Source: Oscillospiraceae bacterium
Lineage (GTDB): Bacteria; Bacillota_A; Clostridia; Oscillospirales; Ruminococcaceae
Length of the DNA: 64,000 nucleotides
Assembly (NCBI GenBank): GCA_004558145.1
Contig: SFDQ01000001.1
Coordinates: forward strand, 558,001 to 622,000
Reading direction: 5' to 3'
Numbering within the stretch: the stretch's first letter is position 1; the number at the start of each line of letters is the position of its first letter. Made by a program: the position numbers and the translations under genes. This document shows, in pieces, positions 8,793 through 18,423 of the stretch. The notes under the pieces are model-generated. The model did not search any database, was not told the DNA's origin, and saw nothing but the letters and a program-made list of their open reading frames with translations.

Positions 8793-11714
8793 TCATTCCC
8801 CCTTTCTGTCCTTTTCGTCCAGCGCGGCGAAGAGGCTGCGCAGACGGATGTTCACCGCGCCGAGGTTGGTGATCTCGTCGATCTTCAGCTGGGTGTACAG
8901 CTTGCCCCCCGCCTGCAGGATGCTGCGGGTCTCGTCGGTGGTGATGGCGTCCACACCGCAGCCGAAGCTCACCAGCTGCACCAGGTCCATGTCCGGCTGA
9001 GTGGTGCAGTATTTGGCCGCGGCGTAAAGCCGGGAGTGATAGGTCCACTGGTTGAGCACGGTGGTGGGGAATTTCTCCATGTGCCAGGCCACGCTGTCCT
9101 CGGTGACGACCGCCGCGCCGTGCTGGCAGATGAGGCCGTCGATGCCGTGGTTGACCTCCGGGTCCACATGGTAGGGCCGGCCCGCCAGCACGATGATGCG
9201 CTTGCCCGCCGCACGGGCATCGGCGATGATCTGGGCGCCCTTGTCCCGCAGGCGCTGCATGTGGTCGTGATACTCGGCGTAGCCCAGGTCGGCGGCCTTG
9301 GCCACCTCTTCCTTGCTAATATCCTTAAAGTATTTTTTAAGGATAAAATACATTTTGTTTTTAAAGTCCGCCGGGCGGTGCAGGCCCACGAAGTCGTTGA
9401 TGAAGGGGATGTTTGCCAGTTCGGGGCAGTTGACCTCCAGCACTTCGGGGTAGTAGGCCACCACCGGGCAGTTATAGTGGTTGTCGCCCAGGTGCTCGTC
9501 GATGTTGTAGCTCATGCAGGGGTAGAAGATGGCGTCCACGCCCATCTCGCTCAGGGCCTTGATGTGGCCGTGGGCGAGTTTTGCGGGGAAGCACACCGTG
9601 TCGCTGGGGATGCTGGCCTGGCCGGCGGTGTAGAGCGCCCGGTCGGAGGCCGGGCTGGTGACGACGGCAAAGCCCAGACTGGTGAAGAAGGCGTGCCAGA
9701 AGGGCAGCAGCTCGTACATATTCAGGCACAGGGGGATGCCGATGCGGCCCCGGGGGCCCTCCACCGGCTTGTAGCCCGCCAGCAGGTTCTGCTTGCAGCG
9801 GTAGAGGTTGAGGGTGTCGTCGCCGCCGGCGGCCCCGCCGCTCACCGGGTGCTCGCAGCGGTTGCCGCTGATGAGCCGCCGCCCGCCGGCGAAGGTGTTG
9901 ATGGTGAGCTGGCAGTGGTTGGTGCAGCCGTTGCACTGCACGGTGCGGGTGGTCTGGCTGAAAGCCGCCAGTTCCTCTGGGCCCAGCACGGTGCTCTTCT
10001 GGCCGGGCTTGGCGGTGGCGCGGCCGTGGAGCGCCGCGCCGAAGGCGCCCATCAGGCCGGCGATGTCCGGCCGGATGACCTCCACGCCCATCTCCTTTTC
10101 AAAGGCGCGCAGCACCGCCTCGTTGTAGAAGGTGCCGCCCTGCACCACGATGTGGCGGCCCAGCTCCTCGGGGCTGGAGGCGCGGATGACCTTGTAGAGA
10201 GCGTTCTTGACCACGCTGATGGACAGGCCCGCCGAGATGTTCTGGATGGACGCGCCGTCCTTCTGGGCCTGCTTGACGCTGGAGTTCATGAACACGGTGC
10301 AGCGGCTGCCCAGGTCCACCGGGCGGTCGGCAAAGAGGCCCAGGGCCGCGAACTCCTTCACGTCGTAGCCCAGCGCTTCGGCAAAGGTCTGCAAAAAGCT
10401 GCCGCAGCCGGAGGAGCAGGCCTCGTTGAGGAAGATGTCGCTGATGGCGCCGTCCTCAATTTTGAAGCACTTCATGTCCTGGCCGCCGATGTCGATGATG
10501 AAGTCCACCTCGGGCAGGAAATGACGGGCGGCGGTGAAGTGGGCCACCGTTTCCACCACGCCGGCGTCGGCGTTGAAGGCGTGCTGGATGAGGGCCTCGC
10601 CGTAGCCGGTGGTGGTGACGCTGGCCACCTCCAGGCCCGGATGGTCGGCGTAGAGCTTTTGCAGCACTTCCTTCACCAGCGGCACCGGGTTGCCCAGGTT
10701 CGGCTGGTAGCTGGTGAAGAGCAGGTTGGCGTTCTGGTCGATGACCGCCAGTTTCACGGTGGTGGAGCCGGAGTCGATGCCGATGTGCACCGGGCCGCAG
10801 TCGGCCCCGAAGGGCACATGGGGCACGCTGGCTTTCAGGTGCCGGGCGTGGAAGGCCTCGTACTCCTCCTTGGAGGCGAAAAGGGGCGGCTCGCTGGCCC
10901 AGCTGCCGGAGGCGGCGTTGTGCTCCACCGCGTCGGCCACCTGGGCCAGATTGAACTGCTTGTCGGCATAGAAAGCCGCGCCCAGCGCCACAAAGTGCAG
11001 GCTGTGGTCGGGGCACAGGCCCGTGACCCCCAGCGTTTTGTCAAAGGTCTGGCGCAGCACGCTGTTGAAGGTGAGCGGCCCGCCCAGATACAAAATGTTG
11101 CCCTTGATGGCCCGCCCCTGGGCAAGGCCGGCGATGGTCTGGTTGACCACCGCGCCGTAGATGGAGGCGGCGATGTCCCCCGCCGCCGCGCCCTGGTTGA
11201 TGAGGGGCTGGATGTCGCTCTTGGCGAACACGCCGCAGCGGCTGGCGATGGTGTAGGTGCGTTTGGCGGTGGCCGCGGCGGCGTTCAGCTCCTCCGGGCT
11301 CATCTTCAGAAGGGTGGCCATCTGGTCGATGAAAGCGCCGGTGCCGCCGGCGCAGCTGCCGTTCATGCGCACCTCGGTGCCGCCGGTGAGGAAGAGGATC
11401 TTGGCGTCCTCGCCTCCCAGCTCGATGATGACGTCGGTGCTCGGCGCAAGGCGCTTTGCCGCCACGCGGGTGGCGAACACCTCCTGCACAAAGGGCACGC
11501 CGCAGCTCTCGGCAAGGCCCATGCCCGCCGAGCCGGAGATGGCAAGGTAGGCGGTGCGCCCGCCCAGCTGGCCGTGCACCCGCTCCAAAATCTCCTTTGC
11601 TTTTTCGGTGATGTGGCTTCCGTGACGCTCGTAGGTGTCAAAAATCACCTCGTCCGCGTCGTTCAGAACCACACATTTGATGGTAGTGGAACCAATGTCC
11701 AGACCAACGCGCAT
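8793..11714 (-). CDS. Acyl-CoA dehydratase activase, double BcrA/BadF ATPase domain
   Basis: 973 aa with two ASKHA-type ATPase domains in tandem (about residues 1-260 and 315-580), each starting with a phosphate-1 loop (GLDIGSTTIKC and GIDSGSTTVKL). Each carries the cysteine pair that bridges a [4Fe-4S] cluster in HgdC-type activases: NGSCAGGTG with SRCGVF, and NEACSSGCG with SRCTVF. A DUF2229-type region follows (about 620-970). Activases use ATP to drive an electron into 2-hydroxyacyl-CoA dehydratases. The product is oxygen-sensitive and implies strict anaerobiosis. AAAGAGGAG precedes the ATG. Confidence 0.88.
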   Translation of the reverse strand: MRVGLDIGSTTIKCVVLNDADEVIFDTYERHGSHITEKAKEILERVHGQLGGRTAYLAISGSAGMGLAESCGVPFVQEVFATRVAAKRLAPSTDVIIELGGEDAKILFLTGGTEVRMNGSCAGGTGAFIDQMATLLKMSPEELNAAAATAKRTYTIASRCGVFAKSDIQPLINQGAAAGDIAASIYGAVVNQTIAGLAQGRAIKGNILYLGGPLTFNSVLRQTFDKTLGVTGLCPDHSLHFVALGAAFYADKQFNLAQVADAVEHNAASGSWASEPPLFASKEEYEAFHARHLKASVPHVPFGADCGPVHIGIDSGSTTVKLAVIDQNANLLFTSYQPNLGNPVPLVKEVLQKLYADHPGLEVASVTTTGYGEALIQHAFNADAGVVETVAHFTAARHFLPEVDFIIDIGGQDMKCFKIEDGAISDIFLNEACSSGCGSFLQTFAEALGYDVKEFAALGLFADRPVDLGSRCTVFMNSSVKQAQKDGASIQNISAGLSISVVKNALYKVIRASSPEELGRHIVVQGGTFYNEAVLRAFEKEMGVEVIRPDIAGLMGAFGAALHGRATAKPGQKSTVLGPEELAAFSQTTRTVQCNGCTNHCQLTINTFAGGRRLISGNRCEHPVSGGAAGGDDTLNLYRCKQNLLAGYKPVEGPRGRIGIPLCLNMYELLPFWHAFFTSLGFAVVTSPASDRALYTAGQASIPSDTVCFPAKLAHGHIKALSEMGVDAIFYPCMSYNIDEHLGDNHYNCPVVAYYPEVLEVNCPELANIPFINDFVGLHRPADFKNKMYFILKKYFKDISKEEVAKAADLGYAEYHDHMQRLRDKGAQIIADARAAGKRIIVLAGRPYHVDPEVNHGIDGLICQHGAAVVTEDSVAWHMEKFPTTVLNQWTYHSRLYAAAKYCTTQPDMDLVQLVSFGCGVDAITTDETRSILQAGGKLYTQLKIDEITNLGAVNIRLRSLFAALDEKDRKGE

Positions 11715-11788
11715 TTGATCTCCTCTTTCTTTATCAGACGCGCCCTGCCCCCGTGGCGAGGACGCGAAAAGAACAGCAAAACAGTTTG

Positions 11789-11794
11789 ATTATA
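11789..11794 (-). promoter_or_regulatory. Extended -10 promoter of the activase operon
   Basis: On the minus strand, TGC-TATAAT lies about 75 nt upstream of the activase ATG within an AT-rich patch. The -35 region is weak, as often seen with an extended -10. Confidence 0.55.
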
Positions 11795-11843
11795 GCAAAC
11801 AAATTTTAAAAATGTTTGAAGCTGGGGGATGTTGCCAGCTTTC

Positions 11844-12713
11844 TCACAGCGAACGGAACCCCTTGCCCACGATCTCGGAGGAATTCACGATGGTAAGGAA
11901 GGCGGTGGGGTCCGCCCGGCGCAGATGGTTGCGCAGGGCCACCGCCTGCCGCCGGGTGAGCACGGTGGTGTAGACCTGTTCCTCCTTGCCGGTGTAGGCG
12001 CCCTTGGCGGTGTAGACCGTGGCGCTGCGGTTGAGCTTTTCCAGGATGAAGGCCTTCAGATCGTCGGGCCGGGAGGTGATGACGGTGATGACCTTGCGCT
12101 GGTTGAAGCCCTCGATCATGCTGTCCACCGCGAAGGCCTTGGCAAAGGTGCCCAGCATGCAGTACAGGCCGGTGGCGATGCCGTAGAGCCCGCCCGCCCA
12201 CACGGCGATGGCCAGGTCGGACACCAGCAGCGCCCGCCCCACTTCCAGGCCGGTGTATTTGGAGAGGATCATGGCCACGATGTCGGTGCCGCCGGTGGAA
12301 GCGCCCACGTTGAACACGATGGCGCTGCCGATGGCGGGCAGGGCCACCGCGAAGCACAGCTCCAGCAGGGTGTCGTCGGTGAAGGGATGGGGCATGGGAT
12401 ACACCTTTTCCAAAAGCGACACGAAGGCGGACAGGGCGAAGGAGGAATAGATGGTCACGCCCATGGTCTTCGCGCCCAGGAACACAAGGCCCAGCACCAC
12501 CAGCGCGGCGTTGATGAGGAACAGCGCGCCGCCCACGTTCAGGGTGGGGAAGAGGCTTGCCAGGATGATGGACACGCCGCTGGTGCCGCCCATGGCGAAG
12601 TGGTTGGGGGTCTTGAACAGGTGGATGCCCGCCGCCGAGAAGAACAGACCCAGGTTCAAAAGCAGCGCGTAAACGGCAAAATCTTTGGTGAGGAATTTCG
12701 GTTTGTGATGCAT
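11844..12713 (-). CDS. YitT family membrane protein (DUF161/DUF2179)
   Basis: About 289 aa. Five to six membrane helices occupy the first 200 residues (FAVYALLLNLGLFFSAAG, the family motif FAMGGTSGVSIIL, GSAIVFNVGASTGGTDIVAMIL), followed by a cytoplasmic DUF2179 domain of about 85 residues (KVITVITSRPDDLKAFIL to the C-terminus). Function in this family is not established. The start is uncertain: I chose the ATG at 12713; a GTG nine nt earlier is also possible. It is divergent from glnS. Confidence 0.85.
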   Translation of the reverse strand: MHHKPKFLTKDFAVYALLLNLGLFFSAAGIHLFKTPNHFAMGGTSGVSIILASLFPTLNVGGALFLINAALVVLGLVFLGAKTMGVTIYSSFALSAFVSLLEKVYPMPHPFTDDTLLELCFAVALPAIGSAIVFNVGASTGGTDIVAMILSKYTGLEVGRALLVSDLAIAVWAGGLYGIATGLYCMLGTFAKAFAVDSMIEGFNQRKVITVITSRPDDLKAFILEKLNRSATVYTAKGAYTGKEEQVYTTVLTRRQAVALRNHLRRADPTAFLTIVNSSEIVGKGFRSL

Positions 12714-12800
12714 AGGATGCACGACCCGCTTTCTTTGTTTCGGTGGGCCGGGCGGGCGCAAAAACGCGTCAAAACCGCCCACTGCCCCAGTATCTGTAAT

Positions 12801-12830
12801 AAAGTACCATACATCCCCCTTTTTTGTCAA
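12801..12830 (-). promoter_or_regulatory. Promoter of the yitT-like gene
   Basis: Minus-strand TTGACA (12830-12825) and TACTTT (12806-12801) with an 18-nt spacer, about 90 nt before the start codon. Confidence 0.6.
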
Positions 12831-12859
12831 ACCCCGCGGGGCGGGGCGGCGTTTTCATA

Positions 12860-12888
12860 TTGCAATCGAAGAAAAAATCCTGTAAAAT
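12860..12888 (+). promoter_or_regulatory. Promoter of glnS
   Basis: TTGCAA (12860-12865) and TAAAAT (12883-12888), 17-nt spacer, about 66 nt upstream of the glnS ATG and divergent from the yitT promoter. No T-box leader fits in the remaining space. Confidence 0.65.
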
Positions 12889-12954
12889 AGTACAGATAAT
12901 GGGATGCGGGCAGTTTTGCCCGCGTCCGGACAGTTTTCGAGGAGGGGCAAGCCC

Positions 12955-14622
12955 ATGGAAAAGCCCAGCAATTTTCTCACCGAGATCATCGACGCGGACC
13001 TGGCCGAAGGCCGGGTGAAAGAGATCCACACCCGTTTCCCGCCGGAGCCCAACGGCTACCTGCACATCGGCAGCGCCAAGGCCATCTGGATCAACTGGGG
13101 CATCGCCCAGGCCTACGGCGGCAAGTTCAACCTGCGCTATGACGACACCAACCCCGTGCGCGAAGACGACGAGTACGTCAAGAGCATCGAGGAGGACCTG
13201 CGCTGGCTGGGCGCCATCCCCAACGGCGGCATCTACTACGGCAGCGATTACTTCGAGCAGTGCTATCAATACGCCGAGCAGCTCATCAAGGAGGGCAAGG
13301 CCTACGTGTGCGACCTCTCCCGCGAGGAGATGCAGGAGTACCGGGGCACTTTGACCGAGCCGGGCCGGCCCAGCCCCTGGCGCGACCGCTCGGTGGAGGA
13401 GAACCTGGACCTCTTCCGCCGCATGCGCGCCGGCGAGTTCGCCGACGGCAGCCGCACCCTGCGGGCCAAGATCGACATGGCCAGCCCCAACATGAACATG
13501 CGCGACCCGGCCATCTACCGCATCGTGCGGGCCCACCACCACCGCCAGGGCGACGCGTGGTGCATCTACCCGCTCTACGACTTCGCCCACCCCATCCAGG
13601 ACGCCATCGAGGGCATCACCCACAGCATGTGCAGCCTGGAGTTCGAGAACCACCGGCCTCTGTACGAGTGGGTCATCGACAACCTGCATCTGGGCCCCTT
13701 CCCCATCCAGCGTGAGTTCGCGCGGCTCAACGTGTCCAACACGGTGATGAGCAAGCGCTATCTGCGGGAACTGGTGGAAAAGAACATCGTGGACGGCTGG
13801 GACGACCCCCGCATGCCCACCCTGTGCGGCCTGCGCCGCCGGGGCTACACCCCCTCCAGCATCTTCGAGTTCGTGAAAAAGGCGGGCGTTTCCAAGGTGT
13901 ACAGCCTGGTGGACTACCGCCTGCTGGAGCACTGCCTGCGCACCGAGCTGGAGCTCAGCGCCCCCCGGCGCATGGCGGTGACCGACCCCATCAAGCTGAC
14001 CATCACCAACTACCCCGCCGGCAAGGTGGAGTACTTCGACATCCCCAACAACCCCAACAAGGCCGCGAACGACGACTCCACCCGCAAGGTGGCCTTCTCG
14101 GGTGAGCTGTACATTGAGCGCAGCGACTTTGCCCAGGTGCCCCCGCCCAAGTTCCAGCGCCTCAAGCCGGACGGCGAAGTGCGTCTGATGGGCGCCTACA
14201 TCGTCAAGTGCAACGAGGTCATCCTGGACGAAGCCGGCGAAGTGGCCGAACTGCGCTGCACCGCCGACCTTGAGACCGGCAACGGCATGCCCGTCGACGG
14301 CCGCAAGGTCAAGGGCACCATCCACTGGGTCAGCGCGGCCCACGCGGTGGACGCGGAAGTGCGCCTTTACGACAAGCTGTTCACCCAGGAGAACATGGGC
14401 GATCTGCCCGAGGGCGCGGACTACAAGGACTACCTGAACCCCGAGAGCGTGAAGGCGCTGCCCTGCGCCAAACTCGAGGCCGCTCTGGCGGACGCAAAAC
14501 CCGGCGACACCTTCCAGTTCGTGCGCATGGGCTACTTCACCGCCGACTCCAAGAACCCCGGCGTGTTCAACCGCGCGGTGACCTTGAAGGACAGCTTCTC
14601 CAAGACCCTGGAACAGAAATAA
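12955..14622 (+). CDS. glnS: Glutaminyl-tRNA synthetase
   Basis: 555 aa, usual size for bacterial GlnRS. It charges tRNA-Gln with glutamine. The class I signatures are clear: FPPEPNGYLHIGSAKA holds the HIGH-like motif and VMSKRYL the KMSKS-like motif. LRYDDTNP and the C-terminal two-barrel anticodon-binding domain (about residues 340-550) favour GlnRS over GluRS. GAGGAGGGG lies upstream of the ATG at 12955. Many relatives use the GatCAB amidation route instead; no gatCAB is seen here. Confidence 0.95.
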   Translation: MEKPSNFLTEIIDADLAEGRVKEIHTRFPPEPNGYLHIGSAKAIWINWGIAQAYGGKFNLRYDDTNPVREDDEYVKSIEEDLRWLGAIPNGGIYYGSDYFEQCYQYAEQLIKEGKAYVCDLSREEMQEYRGTLTEPGRPSPWRDRSVEENLDLFRRMRAGEFADGSRTLRAKIDMASPNMNMRDPAIYRIVRAHHHRQGDAWCIYPLYDFAHPIQDAIEGITHSMCSLEFENHRPLYEWVIDNLHLGPFPIQREFARLNVSNTVMSKRYLRELVEKNIVDGWDDPRMPTLCGLRRRGYTPSSIFEFVKKAGVSKVYSLVDYRLLEHCLRTELELSAPRRMAVTDPIKLTITNYPAGKVEYFDIPNNPNKAANDDSTRKVAFSGELYIERSDFAQVPPPKFQRLKPDGEVRLMGAYIVKCNEVILDEAGEVAELRCTADLETGNGMPVDGRKVKGTIHWVSAAHAVDAEVRLYDKLFTQENMGDLPEGADYKDYLNPESVKALPCAKLEAALADAKPGDTFQFVRMGYFTADSKNPGVFNRAVTLKDSFSKTLEQK

Positions 14623-14634
14623 ATTCGCACGCAG

Positions 14635-14670
14635 AAAGGCCCCGGCGCACCAGCGCCGGGGCCTTTCTTT
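14635..14670 (+). terminator. Terminator of glnS
   Basis: AAAGGCCCCGGCGC / GCGCCGGGGCCTTT stem with an ACCA loop, followed by CTTT. Confidence 0.85.
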
Positions 14671-14722
14671 ATCCTGCGCGGCGGGCCCGCTTTTCGGGGG
14701 CGCGCCGCGCTTTTTCGTTTTT

Positions 14723-16093
14723 TCAGGCGGGCTGTTCGGTCTGGGCCGCCTCCCGGACGCGGATGCGCCGGCGCAGCCAGCCGCCCTGGAGGTAGTAGGC
14801 CAGGAAGAACAGGCTGGTGAGGGACCAGCTGATGGGGTAGCAGGCCAGCGCGCCGATGAGGGTGTGCCAGACGGTGGCCACCACGGTGAGCACCCAGAGG
14901 ATGCGGGTGACGCACACGCCGATGCTGGTCATGATCATGGGGATGAGCGAGTCGCCCGCGCCGCGCACCGAGCCGCTGAGGATCTCGATGAGCACGTAGG
15001 TGGGCCAGAAGGGCACCACGTAGTGCAGGATCTCCACGCCCTGCTGGATGACCGGCGCGTCCTGCACGAAGAGGCGGAACAAAGCGCTGCCGAAGGCCAG
15101 GGTGACGGCCATCAGAAGGCCGGTGGCCACAAAGGCCATCAGGGCGCACTGGCGCACCCCCTTCTTCACCCGGTCGTACTGGCCCGCGCCGAAGTTCTGG
15201 CCCACGAAGGTGGTGATGGACAAGCCGAAGGAGTTCATGGTCATCCAGAAGATGCTGTCGATCTTGCCGTAGGCGGTGTAGGCGGCCACCACGTCGGTGC
15301 CGAAGCTGTTGATGGAGGCCTGCACCACACTGTTGGACAGAGAATACATCACCGACTGCAGCCCCGCGGGCAGGCCGATGCGCACGATCTTTTCCACCAT
15401 TTCCTTGTCCAGCTGCAGATAGGCGGGCACAAAGCGGTAGCAGGCGGTGGTGTGGGTGAGGCTCATCACCGTCATGCCCGCCGCCACGCACTGGCTGGCC
15501 ACGGTGGCCAGCGCCGCGCCGGCCACGCCCATGCCCAGAATGGCCACCAGCACCACGTCCAGCACGATGTTGGTCAGGCTGGCGCAGATGAGGAAGTAGA
15601 GCGGGCGCTTGGAGTCGCCCACCGCCCGCAGGATGCCGGTGCCCATATTATAAATGAGGCTGGGCACCATGCCCAGAAAGCAGATGCGCAGATAGAGCAC
15701 CGCGTCCTCCATCACGTCCGCCGGGGTGTTCATGATGGAAAGGGCCCAGCGGCTGGCGGCAAGGCCGATGAGCATAATGCCCACGCCGCCCAGCAGAGCC
15801 ATGGCCATGGCGGTGTGCACCGCCCGCTGCACCTGCGCGCCCTGGCGCGCGCCGTAGTACTGGCTGATGACCACCGAAGCGCCGCTGGCCACGCCCACAA
15901 AGAAGCCCACCAGCAGGTTCTGCACCACCGCCGTGGTGCCCACCGCCGCCAGGGCCCCCTTGCCCACAAAGTTGCCCACGATCACCGCGTCGGCGGTGTT
16001 GTAGAGCTGCTGGAAAAATGTTCCGAACCAGATGGGGAAGAAGAACAGCAGAAGCTGCTTCCAGATGACCCCTCCGGTGATGTTGTTGTTCAT
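14723..16093 (-). CDS. MATE family efflux transporter
   Basis: 456 aa with twelve predicted membrane helices. Typical MATE segments are visible near the N-terminus (PIWFGTFFQQLYNTADAVIVG) and at the start of the second half (RIGLPAGLQSVMYSLSNSVVQ). Family members export drugs or metabolites using a sodium or proton gradient. The start at 16093 is set by GGAGGGTGTGGG directly upstream. It is convergent with glnS; substrate unknown. Confidence 0.88.
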   Translation of the reverse strand: MNNNITGGVIWKQLLLFFFPIWFGTFFQQLYNTADAVIVGNFVGKGALAAVGTTAVVQNLLVGFFVGVASGASVVISQYYGARQGAQVQRAVHTAMAMALLGGVGIMLIGLAASRWALSIMNTPADVMEDAVLYLRICFLGMVPSLIYNMGTGILRAVGDSKRPLYFLICASLTNIVLDVVLVAILGMGVAGAALATVASQCVAAGMTVMSLTHTTACYRFVPAYLQLDKEMVEKIVRIGLPAGLQSVMYSLSNSVVQASINSFGTDVVAAYTAYGKIDSIFWMTMNSFGLSITTFVGQNFGAGQYDRVKKGVRQCALMAFVATGLLMAVTLAFGSALFRLFVQDAPVIQQGVEILHYVVPFWPTYVLIEILSGSVRGAGDSLIPMIMTSIGVCVTRILWVLTVVATVWHTLIGALACYPISWSLTSLFFLAYYLQGGWLRRRIRVREAAQTEQPA

Positions 16094-16270
16094 TCCCACA
16101 CCCTCCAAAATCAAGAAAAGCGGCGGCCTTTGGCGCATCCGGCGCACGAAAGGTCTCCACTGCACTATCACGATACGACAGCCGCCCGCGTTTGTCAATA
16201 GGGGCGCGGGCCCTCTGAGAAAATTTTGTGACGGCGGGCAAAGGGGGTGGCCCGGCGCTCTTTGTTATGT

Positions 16271-16276
16271 TATACT
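16271..16276 (+). promoter_or_regulatory. Extended -10 promoter of the M20 peptidase gene
   Basis: TGT-TATACT, about 65 nt before the ATG at 16341. No good -35 hexamer is visible. Confidence 0.5.
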
Positions 16277-16340
16277 GAATATGTATGGACATCACAGGGC
16301 GCGGCCCGCTTTTGCGCGCCCTTCGAGGAGGCTTTTCGTT

Positions 16341-18293
16341 ATGGATTTTGTGTGGTTGCTGTGGGGTCTTTGCGCCCTGGTGCTGCTGGTGCTGGCGCTC
16401 ATCGCCGTGGCGGCGGTGCGCGCGGCGCGGATGAAACCCACCGGCGCGGTGAAGGCGCAGTTCCCCGAGGCGGACATGGCCCGGGCGCAGAAATACGCCG
16501 AGGGCCTTGCGGACCTTGTGCGCTGCGAGACGGTGTCCTTCCGGGGGCAGACGGACCGGCGCAAGTTCGCCGCCTTCCACAAGGTGCTGCGGCGCACCTT
16601 CCCCAAGCTGCACCGCACCGCCGAGATCATTGAACTGGACGGAAGCCTGCTTTACAAGATCACCGGCACCGCCCCCGGCCAGAAGCCGCCCATCCTGCTG
16701 ATGAGCCATCAGGACGTGGTGGCCGCCGAGGGCGAATGGCCCCACGAGCCCTTCTCCGGCGACATTGCCGACGGCGCAGTGTGGGGCCGCGGCACGGTGG
16801 ACACCAAGGGCAGCCTGTTCTGCATCATGCAGTCGGTGGAAGAGCTGCTGGCCAGCGGCTGGAAGCCGGAGTGCGACGTGTACATCGCCTCCAGCTGCAC
16901 CGAGGAGTGGAGCGGCGACGGCGCACCCGCCACCGCCGCATGGCTGAAAGAGCACGGCGTGCACCTCGGCCTTCTGCTGGACGAGGGCGGCATGATCATG
17001 GAAGGCCCCATGGCCGGGGTGCGCGGGCGCTACGGCATGGTGGGCGTGGTGGAAAAGGGCTACGCCGACGTGAAGCTGGTGGCCAAAGACGACGGCGGCC
17101 ACGCCAGCGCCCCGGGCCGCAACACCGCCCTGGTGCGGCTTGCCAAACTGATGTGCCGGGTGGAAAAGCACTATCCCTTCCGGGCCCGTTTTTCGCCCAC
17201 CCTGCGGGAGATGTTCCGCCGCATGGCCCCCAACATGAAGTTCGGCATGCGGCTGGTGCTGGGCAACCTGTGGCTGTTTGAGCCGCTTTTGTGCTTTGTG
17301 CTGCCCCGGGTGAACCACATGGCGGGCGCGATGATGCGCACCACCTGCGCCTTCACCACCGCCAAGGGCTCCGACGGGCTGAACGTGCTGCCCCAGGAGG
17401 CCTATGTCACCGCCAACATGCGCTGCATCCCCCACCAGCCCACCGACGAGAGCATCGCCATTCTGGCGAAGCTGGCGAAGAAGTACGGCGTGGAGGCCGA
17501 GGTCATCTATCAGGACGCGGTGCCCCCCGTGGCGGACTATCACGCCGCCCCCTTCAAGCTGCTGGAAGAGACGATGGCCAAGGTCTACCCCGGCTACGAC
17601 GTCTGCCCCTACATCATGACCGGCGGCACCGACGCCCGCTTCTATAAGGAAGTCACCGACAACGCCCTGCGCTTTGCCCCGCTGGAGATCAACCACCAGC
17701 AGCACGCCAGCATCCACGCCGCGGCGGAGAACCTGTCGGTGCTGGCTCTGCCCCCGGCAGTGGACTTCTACAAGCAGCTGCTGGAGAGCTACTGCACCCT
17801 GGAGGAGGGCCGCCGCCCCGAGGCCAAAAAGCCCGCCGCCCGCCGCGCCGCCAAGAAGGCCGCGCCGGTGAGCGAGCCCGAGGCCCCGGCCGCGCCCGAA
17901 GCCGCGCCCGAAGCTCCTGTCACCGCCCCCGAAGCCCCCGCCGCACCGGCGGAAAGTGCCGCCGCCCCCGCGGTGAGCGAGGCGGCCCCCGCTGAGGGCG
18001 AGGCCGCCCCGGCCAAAAAACCGGCTGCCAAAAAGCCGGCGGCCAGAAAGCCCGCCGCGAAGAAGGCCGCCCCCAAGAAGGCGGAGGAGGGCAGTGAGGC
18101 CGGCGAAGGCGGCGAAGCCGCCCCGGCGAAAAAGCCGACCGCCAAAAAGCCCGCGGCCCGCAAGCCCGCCGCGAAGAAGGCCGCGCCGAAAGCGGCCGCT
18201 GAAGCGCCCGCCGAGCCTGCCCCCGCCGAGGGGACAAGCCCCGCAGAGGCCCCGGCCGCGCAGGCCGAAGCTGCGGAACCGGCCACCGTCTGA
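16341..18293 (+). CDS. Membrane-anchored M20 family metallopeptidase with histone-H1-like tail
   Basis: 650 aa. Residues 1-30 form an N-terminal membrane helix. Residues 50-485 are an M20 (PM20D1-like) peptidase: LLMSHQDVV supplies the first zinc ligand, WGRGTVDTKG the bridging Asp, SSCTEEWSGD the catalytic Glu pair, and GGHASAPG the dimer-domain motif. Residues 490-650 are a low-complexity tail of Ala, Pro, Lys and Glu with repeated AAKKPAARKPAAKK blocks, like the C-terminal domain of histone H1. The tail has no part in known M20 catalysis. GAGGAGG precedes the ATG. It probably cleaves peptides or acyl-amino acids; the side of the membrane is undetermined. Confidence 0.85.
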   Translation: MDFVWLLWGLCALVLLVLALIAVAAVRAARMKPTGAVKAQFPEADMARAQKYAEGLADLVRCETVSFRGQTDRRKFAAFHKVLRRTFPKLHRTAEIIELDGSLLYKITGTAPGQKPPILLMSHQDVVAAEGEWPHEPFSGDIADGAVWGRGTVDTKGSLFCIMQSVEELLASGWKPECDVYIASSCTEEWSGDGAPATAAWLKEHGVHLGLLLDEGGMIMEGPMAGVRGRYGMVGVVEKGYADVKLVAKDDGGHASAPGRNTALVRLAKLMCRVEKHYPFRARFSPTLREMFRRMAPNMKFGMRLVLGNLWLFEPLLCFVLPRVNHMAGAMMRTTCAFTTAKGSDGLNVLPQEAYVTANMRCIPHQPTDESIAILAKLAKKYGVEAEVIYQDAVPPVADYHAAPFKLLEETMAKVYPGYDVCPYIMTGGTDARFYKEVTDNALRFAPLEINHQQHASIHAAAENLSVLALPPAVDFYKQLLESYCTLEEGRRPEAKKPAARRAAKKAAPVSEPEAPAAPEAAPEAPVTAPEAPAAPAESAAAPAVSEAAPAEGEAAPAKKPAAKKPAARKPAAKKAAPKKAEEGSEAGEGGEAAPAKKPTAKKPAARKPAAKKAAPKAAAEAPAEPAPAEGTSPAEAPAAQAEAAEPATV

Positions 18294-18324
18294 GCGCGGC
18301 GGCTGTCAAACCGACAAAACAAGA

Positions 18325-18376
18325 CCCGGGACCCCAACGAGCGTTGACCGCTCAACGGGGTCCCGGGCCTTTTTGT
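18325..18376 (+). terminator. Terminator of the M20 peptidase gene
   Basis: CCCGGGACCCC (18325-18335) pairs with GGGGTCCCGGG (18357-18367), with an inner GAGCG/CGCTC stem, followed by CCTTTTTGTTTT. Confidence 0.9.
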
Positions 18377-18423
18377 TTTGAACCGTATGCCCTATGCCGG
18401 GCAGCGTTTCCGCCCTCAAAAAA

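Noticed and set aside
12904..12954. N-terminal extension of GlnRS
   Set aside because: The extra residues lie over the promoter-proximal leader and ribosome binding site; ATG at 12955 gives the family N-terminus.
16032..16340. Longer M20 peptidase starting inside the MATE gene
   Set aside because: The extension overlaps the divergent MATE gene and both promoters; GAGGAGG sits before the ATG at 16341.
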